A stretch of DNA of 37,775 nt, from positions 1-37,775 of the forward strand of contig JADGAT010000048.1 of assembly GCA_015231885.1 (NCBI GenBank), in the 5' to 3' direction. This document shows, one piece after another, positions 15,947-24,660 of this stretch. The stretch comes from SAR324 cluster bacterium. GTDB taxonomy: Bacteria; SAR324; NAC60-12. The translations under genes were made by a program, and so were the position numbers. The number at the start of each line of letters is the position of its first letter. Position 1 is the first letter of the stretch. The notes beneath the pieces are model-generated. The model was not told where the DNA came from and made no database searches. It worked only from the letters and a program-made list of their open reading frames with translations.

Positions 15947-16812
15947 AAGAAATGACCTATCGCCTCTCCCATTTTTAAGGGCTGTCCAAGAGAAAGTGCA
16001 TCCCACTGGACTTGTCCGGGTTTAAAACAACAAACAACGGTAGAGCCAAGTTCAAACACACCAATCTCATCTCCCCTTTGAAGCATATAAGGTCTATGTA
16101 ATACCACCCCAGTCCGTTGTGCCTGAAAACAGTTTGTTTCAATGGAGTGATAGGGTACTTTAACTTTTCCAACGACAGTTGCCCCCACTTTAACGACAGC
16201 ACATTCCCCTCGGGTCGTTTGAACATAAGAAATAATACGTTCATTGCGTGGAAAAAGATTCTGAACATTATTCACCCCCCAAGGGCTGACAGTCCACAAT
16301 TGCCCAGGAATATAGGCACAATATTGTATATGGCCGGAAACAGGGCTGTGGATACGGTGATAGTTATAAGGAGCCAAATAAATGGTGATGTATTCTCCCC
16401 CTGCATACTCTCTGGCTCTTGCAGGATCATCCAGTAAATCAGCAACTGTATAATCAAGCCCTTTGGCTTGAATCATCTTTCCATCTTGTAATGTGCCAAA
16501 TTGACCAATCGTGCCATCTACAGGGCTCACTAGAATATTTTTTCCTATCTGAACAGGACGACTTTCGGGCTTGAGATGACGGGTAAAAAAAGCATTGAAT
16601 GTTGGATAAATTGTTACAGGTTCCAATGCATCCGACATATCAATTTTAAAAATCCATATGAAACATCGAATGAGGGGTTGCAGCAAAAATTTGGGGATAC
16701 GCAACTCAGCAATGATCCCACATAGGCGACTGAAGGAACTTTTTGGCAACAGATAAAAAAAATAGTAACCTATAGGAAAACGCCTGCCAACTTTGGAATG
16801 AGGTTTGGTCAT
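15898..16812 (-). CDS. psd: Phosphatidylserine decarboxylase proenzyme
   Basis: 304 residues. It converts phosphatidylserine to phosphatidylethanolamine at the inner membrane. The self-cleavage motif LGST is present near the C-terminus; cleavage would give a beta chain ending at G256 and an alpha chain starting with pyruvoyl from S257. Other family blocks are FFTRHLKPESRP, SPVDGTIGQFG, GGEYITIYLAPYNYHRIHSPVSG and VGATVVGKV. The N-terminal 60 residues are basic and hydrophobic, suiting membrane association. Its start lies 44 bases downstream of ftsH. The C-terminal residues after HFFYE are encoded in the stretch overlapping convergent folB and lie beyond the conserved domain, so the overlap costs nothing essential. 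Confidence 0.95.
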   Translation of the reverse strand: MTKPHSKVGRRFPIGYYFFYLLPKSSFSRLCGIIAELRIPKFLLQPLIRCFIWIFKIDMSDALEPVTIYPTFNAFFTRHLKPESRPVQIGKNILVSPVDGTIGQFGTLQDGKMIQAKGLDYTVADLLDDPARAREYAGGEYITIYLAPYNYHRIHSPVSGHIQYCAYIPGQLWTVSPWGVNNVQNLFPRNERIISYVQTTRGECAVVKVGATVVGKVKVPYHSIETNCFQAQRTGVVLHRPYMLQRGDEIGVFELGSTVVCCFKPGQVQWDALSLGQPLKMGEAIGHFFYEPLSLEFHDNSTST

Positions 16813-16856
16813 AAAACGAAAAATTGAGATAGGGTCTTTAAGGAATGAGCACTGTT

Positions 16857-18647
16857 TTATGACTCTTGTGCGAGTAAATCGGAAATTTGTTGACCATCAA
16901 CCGTTTCTTCTTCCATCAGCATTTTTGCTGTAGCATGCAAAACATCAATGTGATCCTGTAGAAGCTTCTTTGCTTTTTGGTAATGCATTGTAAGGAGTTT
17001 ACGCATTTCATGATCCACTTGAGATGCTGTTTTTTCTCCATATTCTCGATCTTTCAGAAAATCCCTGCCAAACACATGCTGTTGATTGTCTGTATCCAGT
17101 GCAATCGGCCCAATCGATTCGTTCATCCCGTAACGGCAGATCATACTACGTACTGTAGTGGTCGCTTGCTGGATATCATTACTTGCCCCTGTTGTAATTT
17201 CATCAAAAATAATTTCTTCCGCAGCCCTTCCTCCCATCGCAATGGTCACTCGGCTCGACAAATAATCGGTATCATAAGCTCTGTTATCATTTTCTGGTAA
17301 AAAAGAGGTCACTCCCAATGCCCTGCCACGAGGAACAATCGTGACTTTATGAACAGGATCTGATTTGGAAGTTAAAATGGCAACCAGTGCATGTCCAGCC
17401 TCATGATATGCCGTACTGAGTTTTTCCTTTTCTGACATAACCATAGAGTGACGCTCTGGCCCCATTAAAATTCGGTCACGGGCATCTTCGAAATCTTTTA
17501 GCCCTAAAGCTGATTTGTTCTGCCTTGCAGCCCATAATGCGGCTTCATTGACTAAGTTCTTAAGATCCGCACCAGAAAATCCTGGGGTACCTTTGGCAAT
17601 TATGCTAAAATCAATACCCTCTTCCTGAACCACTTTTCTGGAATGAATCCCTAAAATAGCTTCACGCCCCTTAATGTCAGGCAGGGATACATAAATTTGA
17701 CGGTCAAATCGTCCTGGGCGGAGTAATGCAGGATCCAACACATCAGGACGATTGGTTGCCGCAACAACAATAATTCCCTCCATTGCATCAAAGCCATCCA
17801 TTTCCACAAGTAATTGGTTCAATGTCTGTTCACGTTCATCGTTGCCGCTCCCCAGTCCTGTTCCACGGCTTCGCCCCACCGCATCAATTTCATCAATAAA
17901 TAAAATACATGGAGAATTTTTTCGCCCTTCTTCGAATAGATCGCGTACTCTGCTCGCTCCAACCCCTACAAACATTTCCACGAAATCAGACCCGCTGATA
18001 CTATAAAACGGGACTTCTGCTTCCCCAGCAACCGCTTTTGCTAATAGTGTTTTTCCCGTTCCTGGAGGCCCTGACATCAGCACGCCTTTGGGAATCCTTC
18101 CTCCTAATTTTCGAAATTTAGTCGGATCCTTTAGGAATTCTATAATTTCAACCAGTTCATCCTTACACTCATCGACGCCAGCGACATCTTCAAAAGTGAT
18201 TTTACGTTGGGCTGGATCAGCACGTTGAGCTCGACTTTTTCCTATAGAAAACAAACGTCCTGCTCCTTGCATTCGCTTCATCAATAATAACCAAATTACA
18301 AAAATGAAGATGAACGGTCCCCAGTGAATGAGTAAACTAATATACCACGGCATTCCCGCATCTGGAACAAAAGTGATCTGAACTTCGTGCTTCCGGAGTG
18401 AATTGACAAGATTAGGGTTATTAGGAGGGATGTTTGTTCGATAAGCCTTACCATCTAAAAATTTACCTTCTATCATCGTATTGCCTACGATTGTGGCTGT
18501 GACAACATTTCCTGTACGGATCTGATGCATGAAGTCACTGTATTTTAGGGCCTTGGCATCGGGGGTCTCCATGCCATTAAAAATATTCATCAACAAAACA
18601 GCCAATACCAAAATACTGAATATAATAAGTACGTTTTCACTTTTCAA
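16857..18647 (-). CDS. ftsH: ATP-dependent zinc metalloprotease FtsH
   Basis: Membrane-anchored AAA protease that degrades membrane and short-lived regulatory proteins. Two TM helices (about 6-22 and 100-120) flank a periplasmic domain. The AAA module shows Walker A GPPGTGKT, Walker [13 protein letters not shown] and second-region [21 protein letters not shown], and the protease domain has zinc motif HEAGH (about residue 415). The frame can be opened from TTG 18665, but TTG 18647 is preceded by AGAGAGG at 18659-18653 with a 5-base spacer and gives the usual short N-terminus before TM1, so it is preferred (596 residues). No ATG is available, so initiation from TTG is likely in either case. Psd follows 44 bases downstream. 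Confidence 0.96.
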   Translation of the reverse strand: MKSENVLIIFSILVLAVLLMNIFNGMETPDAKALKYSDFMHQIRTGNVVTATIVGNTMIEGKFLDGKAYRTNIPPNNPNLVNSLRKHEVQITFVPDAGMPWYISLLIHWGPFIFIFVIWLLLMKRMQGAGRLFSIGKSRAQRADPAQRKITFEDVAGVDECKDELVEIIEFLKDPTKFRKLGGRIPKGVLMSGPPGTGKTLLAKAVAGEAEVPFYSISGSDFVEMFVGVGASRVRDLFEEGRKNSPCILFIDEIDAVGRSRGTGLGSGNDEREQTLNQLLVEMDGFDAMEGIIVVAATNRPDVLDPALLRPGRFDRQIYVSLPDIKGREAILGIHSRKVVQEEGIDFSIIAKGTPGFSGADLKNLVNEAALWAARQNKSALGLKDFEDARDRILMGPERHSMVMSEKEKLSTAYHEAGHALVAILTSKSDPVHKVTIVPRGRALGVTSFLPENDNRAYDTDYLSSRVTIAMGGRAAEEIIFDEITTGASNDIQQATTTVRSMICRYGMNESIGPIALDTDNQQHVFGRDFLKDREYGEKTASQVDHEMRKLLTMHYQKAKKLLQDHIDVLHATAKMLMEEETVDGQQISDLLAQES

Positions 18648-18882
18648 AATTACCTCTCTAGTCAATCACCCAAGCTATTCATTAATTTTTATTTCTGAAA
18701 TCTTAGAGTTAAATATCTTATTTTATCATTATTTAAATGAATTTTCTAGCGAATTTAAAATACTAGGCTTTGAATAAAATTCGAATTGCCATAGGCCTTA
18801 AATAAATTATATATAATATAGTAAAAACACAAAAATTGTAATTATTTTGTGCTCTAGTACAAGTTCTTTCAGGGAAGAAGAA
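18648..18882. other. AT-rich divergent intergenic region
   Basis: The region separates ftsH (-) from the coiled-coil protein gene (+) and must carry both promoters. A TATAAT lies at 18812-18817 on the plus strand, with TTGCCA at 18786-18791 only as a poorly spaced (20 bases) partner. The surrounding TATATA-rich run would melt easily. I see no operator or RNA structure here. Confidence 0.4.
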
Positions 18883-19746
18883 ATGAAGACATCAATTGCA
18901 CGCAAAAATATAAATCCAGAGTTATTTTATTTCATTGGAATGAACAATAACTGGGAATTTAGCCGCAGGACACTCACTGCACTAGTATTCCTTCTGATTG
19001 GTCTCTTTTTAGGTTTAATTGGCATCATAATTTACCAATATTTGCACTATGACTCCATTTTTATACAAGCCCAGGAGCAGTACAAGGCACAACAATTACA
19101 AACCAGCAACTTACAAGAAAATTTAAGGAAATTAAAACGCCAGTATTTAATTTTAAAACAAGAAATAGATAAAAAAGATTTTATCATTTCAATGTCACAG
19201 GACTCTTCAACAGAAAGGCCAAAAGGCCAGCTTTTTTGGAGAAACAATGAGAAAAAGACTCTTCAAGAAATTTCTAATTTGCAGAACAGCGTGAATACAA
19301 AAGAAGACGCAATTCAAAATTTGAAAAGCCAAAACAGAGCATCCGTTCAACAAATTCAAACGATGCTGCAAAAAATTGCGGATTTGAAGCGAAAAATTCG
19401 AGAGCAGGCCGAGAAAGCTGCTGCTACACCTGTCAAGTCCGATTTAGAACTCGAACAATTCAATGCGACCTACGAATCCAATCAGATTTCTGTTCATTTC
19501 AATTTAACAAGTCTAGGAAACCGTTCACAGGCAGGCTATATAATGATACTCCCTGTTCATCAAGAGCAACCGAATCAAAAGATTGAACTTGATATAGAAA
19601 AGGCAGAAAGCTTTTCTATTAGACGATTCCGTAAGTTTTCTGCAGAATTTCCCAAAGATACACAACAGCCATTCACCGCAGTACAAGTTACTGTATGGGA
19701 CCGAAACAGACAAAAACTTTTGGATCAGAGTTTTCCCCTGGAATGA
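18883..19746 (+). CDS. Single-pass membrane protein with long coiled coil, unknown
   Basis: 287 residues from ATG 18883, which follows AGGGAAGAAG; the longer frame from TTG 18847 adds 12 implausible residues. A short cytoplasmic N-terminus precedes one TM helix (about residues 31-52). A Gln/Lys/Glu-rich coiled coil runs from about 57 to 185 (QAQEQYKAQQLQTSNLQENL onward), and a folded domain of about 100 residues ends the protein (ISVHFNLTSLGNRSQAGYIMILP). The layout recalls proteobacterial coiled-coil membrane proteins such as the DUF6776 type, but I cannot confirm membership. It would sit in the inner membrane with the coiled coil in the periplasm. It is alone on its strand, divergent from ftsH across an AT-rich gap, and its stop nearly touches the convergent small lipoprotein gene. 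Confidence 0.68.
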   Translation: MKTSIARKNINPELFYFIGMNNNWEFSRRTLTALVFLLIGLFLGLIGIIIYQYLHYDSIFIQAQEQYKAQQLQTSNLQENLRKLKRQYLILKQEIDKKDFIISMSQDSSTERPKGQLFWRNNEKKTLQEISNLQNSVNTKEDAIQNLKSQNRASVQQIQTMLQKIADLKRKIREQAEKAAATPVKSDLELEQFNATYESNQISVHFNLTSLGNRSQAGYIMILPVHQEQPNQKIELDIEKAESFSIRRFRKFSAEFPKDTQQPFTAVQVTVWDRNRQKLLDQSFPLE

Positions 19747-20007
19747 TTAATCTAATTTGCCTCCCTTTTTTATATGCTCAAAAACCGTGATTTCCATCTC
19801 CTTTGCTTTAAAAAAATATTGATAATACTCAGGTCCATCAGGCTTGGTGTGGTATTGAACAATACATTTTCTAGCAGCACCTGAATTTGTTGAGCAATTT
19901 CGAATCACTTCATAGGATTCAGGAGTAGCATGGTTAGAGCAGGACATGACCGTGAAGCAAGCTGCCCCAAAAAAAGGAAAAATATTTTTTATGGTTTTCT
20001 TTTTCAT
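19747..20007 (-). CDS. Small putative lipoprotein
   Basis: 86 residues from ATG 20007, beginning MKKKTIKN and then a hydrophobic stretch ending FTVMSC, a plausible lipobox with lipidation at Cys22. A longer frame reaches 20127 but runs through the upstream gene and spoils the signal peptide. The mature part has two further Cys residues (NCSTNSGAARKC) that could form a disulfide, followed by a basic, Tyr-rich stretch. It starts 16 bases downstream of another small lipoprotein gene, so the two are probably one transcript. No family is recognised. The ribosome binding site is weak, which lowers confidence in expression. Confidence 0.55.
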   Translation of the reverse strand: MKKKTIKNIFPFFGAACFTVMSCSNHATPESYEVIRNCSTNSGAARKCIVQYHTKPDGPEYYQYFFKAKEMEITVFEHIKKGGKLD

Positions 20008-20023
20008 CAGCAAAGCATGTAGA

Positions 20024-20320
20024 TTATTCTCGTAGTTCCTCAATAATTGTACGCTCAACAGGAATCTGAACATAGCCAACTTCTTCACTCCAAAAATAGT
20101 AGTATCCAAGCATCTTTCCCTGGTCATCCTTCCCTGTCGTTATTTTACTGTCTCGTACTGTCCAGGTTTTAACAATTTTCCCTGAATCTATATAAGAGAC
20201 TTTCATATCTTTTCCCAAAAGATTATCTGCTTGTCGGAAAATCTTGTTCCTTGATTCTTCAGTACAACCAGCCGCAAACAAGAAGCAGAGCACTGATAGC
20301 AAATATAATAGTTTTTTCAT
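20024..20320 (-). CDS. Small putative lipoprotein
   Basis: 98 residues from ATG 20320, preceded by AAAGGAATT; the frame can be extended to 20356, but the extension has no signal character. The N-terminus MKKLLYLLSVLCFLFAAGC is a textbook lipoprotein signal with Cys19. The mature protein is small and mixed beta in appearance (MKVSYIDSGKIVKTWTVRDSKIT, GYYYFWSEEVGYVQIPVERT). This resembles short periplasmic proteins that bind or stabilise a larger partner, but no family is recognised. It is first in a two-gene unit with the next small lipoprotein. Upstream, at 20380-20478, two hairpins separate it from the antiporter gene. Confidence 0.7.
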   Translation of the reverse strand: MKKLLYLLSVLCFLFAAGCTEESRNKIFRQADNLLGKDMKVSYIDSGKIVKTWTVRDSKITTGKDDQGKMLGYYYFWSEEVGYVQIPVERTIIEELRE

Positions 20321-20379
20321 AATTCCTTTATTGTCAAAGTTGCTGTTTGGGTTCAAGGTACGGGATATTTTATCATATA

Positions 20380-20413
20380 TACTTCTTTTTTGATAGAATT
20401 CAAAAAAGAAGTA
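20380..20413 (-). terminator. Perfect 14-bp hairpin, probable terminator region
   Basis: Arms 20380-20393 (TACTTCTTTTTTGA) and 20400-20413 are exact reverse complements around a 6-base loop. The stem is AT-rich and not followed by a clean T-run on the minus strand, so it may act with the second hairpin at 20445-20478 to end the antiporter transcript, or as an RNA-stabilising element. It is symmetric, so it could also be read from the plus strand. Confidence 0.5.
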
Positions 20414-20444
20414 AAAAGGAAAAGGAAGGCCGACTGAATGGGTG

Positions 20445-20478
20445 AGTAGACATGGTATCAGAGAGAACCATGTCTACT
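20445..20478 (-). terminator. Hairpin 9 bases after antiporter stop
   Basis: Arms AGTAGACATGGT (20445-20456) and ACCATGTCTACT (20467-20478) form a perfect 12-bp stem with a 10-base loop. It begins 9 bases beyond the stop of the minus-strand antiporter gene and is followed on that strand by a pyrimidine-rich stretch. A 3'-end structure is likely; strict Rho-independent form is not met because the T-run is interrupted. Confidence 0.55.
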
Positions 20479-20487
20479 GTATTTCAA

Positions 20488-22488
20488 TTAGAATCGAAGG
20501 AGCATAAAACACAGCCCCAAAATAATGGTAGGAATCAATGCGCCTTTTGCCAATCCTGCGGGAGAAACTCCATTTTTAAAGTATTTGGCCAAGATCGATT
20601 GTCCCGCAGGGTTCGGAGCATTCGCAATTACAGTCAATCCTCCTCCAGTCACAGCTCCTGCCACCACCGCGTATTTCATTCCATCAGTAAATCCAGGAAC
20701 CAGGGTGCTGAGGTAGGTAATGGCAGCATTATCGTTGAACGCTGTCAAAATAGTAGCACCGAGCATCAACGGGACTTCTGACAGACTGCCCAGTACCGGA
20801 GCAATCCACCAGGCCTGCAGTCCTCCATGTGTGACCAATCCGGCCAGAAAGAAACCTACTAACAAGGATGGCTTCAAATCCGTTCTATTTTGATAAGGAG
20901 ACGTTGCCTGGGCAAAGCCCAGGAAGAATAGAAAGCCTCCAATAAATAAAGGAGGATAATGAGCATAAAATACGGTCCAGGCCATAAACAAGACATGCAC
21001 CAGCATCACCCATCCTGGCACCGAATCAGAACGTTCATCCCAGTCAGGATCGCGATAAGGAGGTCTTTCTTCTTTGGGAAGCAAACCAGGCAGGGCTTTT
21101 TGTATTTCTTTCCGCTTTATTTCTGCAAAGAGTCTTTCAAAAGCAGGTTCCAACTTTGGTGATTTTTGAAATTTGTCTGCCAGATTGCTCTTCAGCCTTG
21201 TTTTGATTTCTGCATATTTTTTCTCAATCGTGTCATTGAAACCTAATTCCTTGCTGACAATATTTTCCATTTGAGAAAGTTCATTTTCCAGATCGTCTCG
21301 ATCAATTCCCGTTTGTTCTAGGTGTCTTTCGGCTTCAATACCAGCATACTTTTTCTCGAGTTCAGCCATTTCCGATTTATTAAAGACATAGTAAACACCT
21401 GTCGCAATTACGATTCCCACAGCCGCTTTCCAGCCAAAGCTGGTAATCATGAAAACAAGGCCCCAATCCCAAGGAGCGGCCACCATTAAGACAGGTGGAG
21501 CCGCAAAGTGAGAAAGTGTTCCTCCCACGGAAACATTCACAAATAACAAACCAATGGTCGCATAAGAAAATTTAGAACTGGGTCCGAGAGAGTAAAACTT
21601 TTTAGCCAGCAGTAACGCCGAGATCGTCATTGCAGCAGGCTCTGTGATGAAGGAGCCCAGCAATGGCCCGAAAATCAGGATAGTGAACCACCATGCCGTC
21701 AGTGTTCCACCCATTACGTTTGCTATTTTTTCCATCATCATCTCTGCCAGCTTAACGACAGGTCGGGTTGATGCCAAAGACATGATCACCACCACAAACA
21801 TAGGTTCCACATAGTTCACATGACTAAAATAATGTATCAAGGTGGAGGGGCCATGAAAAATGACAAAGGCAATGGCAAGCACAACGACCCACATTCCAAA
21901 AACGGCCTCTACTTCCCCAACAAAGTGCATCACTTCTGCAAGAAAGCGCTTGTTTTCTTTAGGATGTCCTTCTTCCACAGAATGCTCATACTCATGATGC
22001 AGGCGGTGGGCAAATGCCAGAAATTTAGAGGTAATAAAAGTATGCAGGATAGCTGCTAAAAAAATCAGTGAGGCCACCAGGTAAAAAGGCTCTGCCGCAA
22101 TTCGATTTGCCATTTTTCCTCCAATCCCCAGATTTTCTTCTCCCAAGTACGTACTAATTGGGCGTGGAAACACCATAGCTTTGCTTGCCCGATACACAAC
22201 CAGGCTTTTAAAAGCTGCAGAAGCCTTTTCACCAACTACATGTTCAACTTCCTCGGCAAAATCTATTTCTGCATGAAATACTTTACCCTTCAGATGCTCC
22301 AGTGAAGCCAATGCTTCTTTATTTACTGACCCTGGTACGGCCTCTACATCAGTAGCAATTTTCTCCAGCACATGAGGTGTTATTTCAAAACCCGTTTCAC
22401 CGCCATGCCCACCTCCGGCAGCATATACCAAAGTTGTCACAATAATTAAAAATGAAATAATAATCCCAAGTTTGAAATAACGTCTCAT
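20488..22488 (-). CDS. Putative Na+/H+ antiporter family membrane protein
   Basis: 666 residues; ATG 22488 is preceded by CAAGGAG with good spacing. The N-terminus is signal-like (IIISFLIIVTTLVYAAGGGHGG) and is followed by about 100 residues probably outside the inner membrane. Then come some twelve membrane helices, interrupted by a charged cytoplasmic segment of about 120 residues (about 375-500, AELEKKYAGIEAERHLE onward). Segments such as GSFITEPAAMTISALLLAKKF and the C-terminal ILTAFNDNAAITYLSTLVPG match my recollection of the PF07399 putative Na+/H+ antiporter family. Broken-helix NDNAA-type motifs are usual in ion-transporter folds. It presumably exchanges Na+ for H+ at the inner membrane. 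Downstream hairpins close the unit; the next upstream gene on this strand is the cation/Ca2+ exchanger, separated by repeat copy A. Confidence 0.78.
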   Translation of the reverse strand: MRRYFKLGIIISFLIIVTTLVYAAGGGHGGETGFEITPHVLEKIATDVEAVPGSVNKEALASLEHLKGKVFHAEIDFAEEVEHVVGEKASAAFKSLVVYRASKAMVFPRPISTYLGEENLGIGGKMANRIAAEPFYLVASLIFLAAILHTFITSKFLAFAHRLHHEYEHSVEEGHPKENKRFLAEVMHFVGEVEAVFGMWVVVLAIAFVIFHGPSTLIHYFSHVNYVEPMFVVVIMSLASTRPVVKLAEMMMEKIANVMGGTLTAWWFTILIFGPLLGSFITEPAAMTISALLLAKKFYSLGPSSKFSYATIGLLFVNVSVGGTLSHFAAPPVLMVAAPWDWGLVFMITSFGWKAAVGIVIATGVYYVFNKSEMAELEKKYAGIEAERHLEQTGIDRDDLENELSQMENIVSKELGFNDTIEKKYAEIKTRLKSNLADKFQKSPKLEPAFERLFAEIKRKEIQKALPGLLPKEERPPYRDPDWDERSDSVPGWVMLVHVLFMAWTVFYAHYPPLFIGGFLFFLGFAQATSPYQNRTDLKPSLLVGFFLAGLVTHGGLQAWWIAPVLGSLSEVPLMLGATILTAFNDNAAITYLSTLVPGFTDGMKYAVVAGAVTGGGLTVIANAPNPAGQSILAKYFKNGVSPAGLAKGALIPTIILGLCFMLLRF

Positions 22489-22510
22489 TACATGCTCCTT
22501 GAAAAACTGA

Positions 22511-22621
22511 TTATTGTAGTGGGATTTTGCTTTACTTATCGCCGCTCGTTCCTCGCTCCCTCGCGATGACGAAAGAGTGACAAATTCTATTCCAAAACAA
22601 AACCTAAATCACAGTACTATA
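22511..22621. repeat. Dispersed repeat, copy A (short form)
   Basis: Its left end (22511-22537) matches 24490-24516 with three mismatches in 27 bases. Its right part (22540-22621) matches 24578-24660 with scattered differences, sharing CGCCGCTCGTTCCT, GATGACG, AAATTCTAT, CCAAAACAAAACCTAA and CAC-GTACT-TA. Copy A lacks the central part of copy B. Its ends are weakly inverted (left TATTGTAGTG, right complement TATAGTACTG). It sits between the antiporter and exchanger genes. Confidence 0.8.
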
Positions 22622-22675
22622 CCTAAAATTGAAATCAGAGGGTTGTTTATTATTCACAGTTGAATTTATAAGAAA

Positions 22676-23800
22676 TCAAGAAATAATAATTGCATACACG
22701 GCAATGACTAAATACGTAACCAGCATAATTATAGATTTACGCTTGGTCAGGGTGTAATTGTCTGAATAAAAAAAGTAAATTGCTAAAAACGTAGATGCTA
22801 AAAGAATCCACAATAATGATTTGTAGGGCATTTCCATGAGTGTGAAGGGAGCACCTGAAAAATACATCATTGCAATAGGCACGCTCAGACATATCAAAAT
22901 GTCAAAAATATTACTCCCAAAGACATTGGAAACCGCGGCATCATAGTTGCCCTTCATTGCACTGAGTACAGAAAGAGCTGTGTCGGGAGCAGAAGTACCA
23001 GCCGCAATGACAATGAAAGCCATAATGACCGCATCAATTCCTAATAAATCTCCCAATCCAATAGAGGACTCTACGAGAAGATGAGAAGCGGCTCCCATAA
23101 GCAGCATCATTCCTCCAATCCAGAACCAAGCCTGCTTTTCAGTCTCAATGTGCAGTTCCTCTTCCTCCTCTTCCTCATTTTTTTCTTGTTCTGCTGATTC
23201 TTCCTGATCGGCCGTTTGCTTTTGATGTCTTTTGTAATGCTGCTGCAGCATATATATGTAAGCGGCATACAAGAGGATGAACAGAATTGCAATACCGATA
23301 CTCCATTCTGATGTCCAATATACTGCTGCAATCAAAACCAAAACCACCAGCAAATAAAATAAGCTGTCCCTCCAAACCACTTCACGACTTAAAACGAGTG
23401 GGGTGGTTGCCACCAAGCCTGCTGCTGCTGGAATAATCAACACATTATATAAGGCAGATCCGGCAATCGTAGCTACGCCAACCTCAAATTTTCCCAGAAA
23501 CATCACTGCAATGACTGCCACGGCAAATTCGGGAAAAGAACTGGCAACGGCGTCAATAACAGCGGCTTTCACTGATTGAGGGATGTTGTGGTGCTCCTCT
23601 ATAAATTCAGCAGCAGGGGCAAAATGATCACCTGCCCGCCAAATAATAAGGGAGGCCAAGCCGATGGTAGCCATGAAGTAGAAAAACTGAAAAAAGCCGA
23701 CGGGCAGAGGCCATGTCGCCAAAGCAATGACAGCTAAAACTAGAGATGGTTTATAAACGGTGGGCCCTAAAAAATTTTGTATTTTTACCAACGGATTCAT
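22676..23800 (-). CDS. Sodium/calcium exchanger family cation antiporter
   Basis: 374 residues from ATG 23800. The frame is open to GTG 23881, overlapping plsY by 41 bases, but that extension is a Lys/Arg-rich run unlike the family, so the shorter start is preferred; the choice is not certain because neither site is ideal. The two inverted alpha-repeats of the CaCA superfamily are clear: AAVIDAVASSFPEFAVAVIAV with GSALYNVLIIPA, and AFIVIAAGTSAPDTALSVLSA with VSNVFGSNIFDILICLSVP. Between the halves lies a strongly acidic cytoplasmic linker (NEEEEEEELHIETEKQ), possibly a cation sensor. It would export Ca2+ or a similar ion against Na+ or K+ influx. It follows plsY closely on the same strand. 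Confidence 0.9.
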   Translation of the reverse strand: MNPLVKIQNFLGPTVYKPSLVLAVIALATWPLPVGFFQFFYFMATIGLASLIIWRAGDHFAPAAEFIEEHHNIPQSVKAAVIDAVASSFPEFAVAVIAVMFLGKFEVGVATIAGSALYNVLIIPAAAGLVATTPLVLSREVVWRDSLFYLLVVLVLIAAVYWTSEWSIGIAILFILLYAAYIYMLQQHYKRHQKQTADQEESAEQEKNEEEEEEELHIETEKQAWFWIGGMMLLMGAASHLLVESSIGLGDLLGIDAVIMAFIVIAAGTSAPDTALSVLSAMKGNYDAAVSNVFGSNIFDILICLSVPIAMMYFSGAPFTLMEMPYKSLLWILLASTFLAIYFFYSDNYTLTKRKSIIMLVTYLVIAVYAIIIS

Positions 23801-23840
23801 AGTGTTCAATGGAAAAAAATTAAAAAATAAACGGTTTCTA

Positions 23841-24476
23841 CTAGCTCTCTTCTTCTGCGGCTTTGAGTTTTGTTTCTTCACCCCTTAATAAGCGAAGGAT
23901 GTTCTCTCTATGCCGATATGTCAACAATGCAGATAATCCGGTATACAATAACACCTGTGGGATTAATACACTCTCTCCTAATATCCAGGGGATCACCAGG
24001 AATAACAAAGGTAATACACCCAATACGGACAATGCTGCAAGACTAGAAATACGTTTTGCTAAAAATATACCTATCCACACTAATGCAGCAAGCAGCCCAA
24101 TTGGGAATTTAAGAACTGTCAGTACCCCAAAAAGCGTTGCAATCCCCTTTCCTCCTCTAAACTGGAGAAAGATAGAAAATACATGTCCACAAACGGCAGC
24201 AACTCCAATACAACTCCACTGGGTTACCAAAACCTGCCCTTCCCCATCCACCAGCCAGGACTGTGCAATCAACATGGCAATTGCCCCTTTTGCAAAATCT
24301 AAAAGGAAGGTCAAGATCCCTGGTAATTTTCCTCCAAGACGGACTAAATTTGTTGTTCCAATATTTCCACTCCCTTGTGACCGTACATCAATGCCTAGCA
24401 TATATTTTCCGATCAACAAGCCAAAAGGGATGCTGCCCAGAAAGAATCCAAGGATGAGCATGAATACAAATACCAT
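23841..24476 (-). CDS. plsY: Glycerol-3-phosphate acyltransferase PlsY
   Basis: 211 residues from ATG 24476; GTG 24479 is an alternative, and AGG in TTTAGGTAGAG is better spaced for the ATG. PlsY uses acyl-phosphate from PlsX to acylate glycerol-3-phosphate, the first step of phospholipid synthesis, in the inner membrane. Family motifs are present in order: LGSIPFGLLIGKYMLGIDVRSQGSGNIGTTN (residues about 9-39, with the conserved Ser/Gly-rich loop), then GHVFSIFLQFRGGKGIATLFG (about 98-118). Five TM helices fit. No plsX is in the window. The exchanger gene follows 40 bases downstream on the same strand. The C-terminus is short and charged (RLLRGEETKLKAAEEES). Confidence 0.95.
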   Translation of the reverse strand: MVFVFMLILGFFLGSIPFGLLIGKYMLGIDVRSQGSGNIGTTNLVRLGGKLPGILTFLLDFAKGAIAMLIAQSWLVDGEGQVLVTQWSCIGVAAVCGHVFSIFLQFRGGKGIATLFGVLTVLKFPIGLLAALVWIGIFLAKRISSLAALSVLGVLPLLFLVIPWILGESVLIPQVLLYTGLSALLTYRHRENILRLLRGEETKLKAAEEES

Positions 24477-24489
24477 CACTCTACCTAAA

Positions 24490-24660
24490 TTATAGTAGTA
24501 GGACTTTGCTTTACTTCTGTTTTTCTCATTGCGAGGAGGTACGACAAAGCAATCTAAATATCCAAGTTAGATCGCTTCGCCGCTCGTTCCTTGTTTGCCT
24601 TGAGATGACGTATGAGTGATAAATTCTATGCCAAAACAAAACCTAATTCACGGTACTGTA
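24490..24660. repeat. Dispersed repeat, copy B (long form, palindromic core)
   Basis: Same orientation as copy A at 22511-22621, but with about 60 extra central bases (24517-24577). The core reads CATTGCGAGGAGGTACGAC then AAAGCAATCT, and is answered downstream by AGATCGCTTCGCCGCTCGTTCC and GAGATGACG: an imperfect palindrome of the REP-like kind seen scattered in many proteobacterial genomes. The outermost bases form weak terminal inverted repeats (TATAGTAGTAGGA against the complement of the right end). No ORF lies inside, so it would be non-autonomous. Confidence 0.78.

Noticed and set aside
19747..20127. 126-codon version of the small lipoprotein starting at 20127
   Set aside because: The extension runs inside the neighbouring gene and destroys the N-terminal position of the signal peptide; ATG 20007 fits better.
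23863..24495. 210-codon open frame on the plus strand opposite plsY
   Set aside because: The minus strand encodes intact PlsY motifs throughout; the plus-strand translation is Pro/Asn/Thr-rich without domain or ribosome binding site, as expected for a shadow frame.
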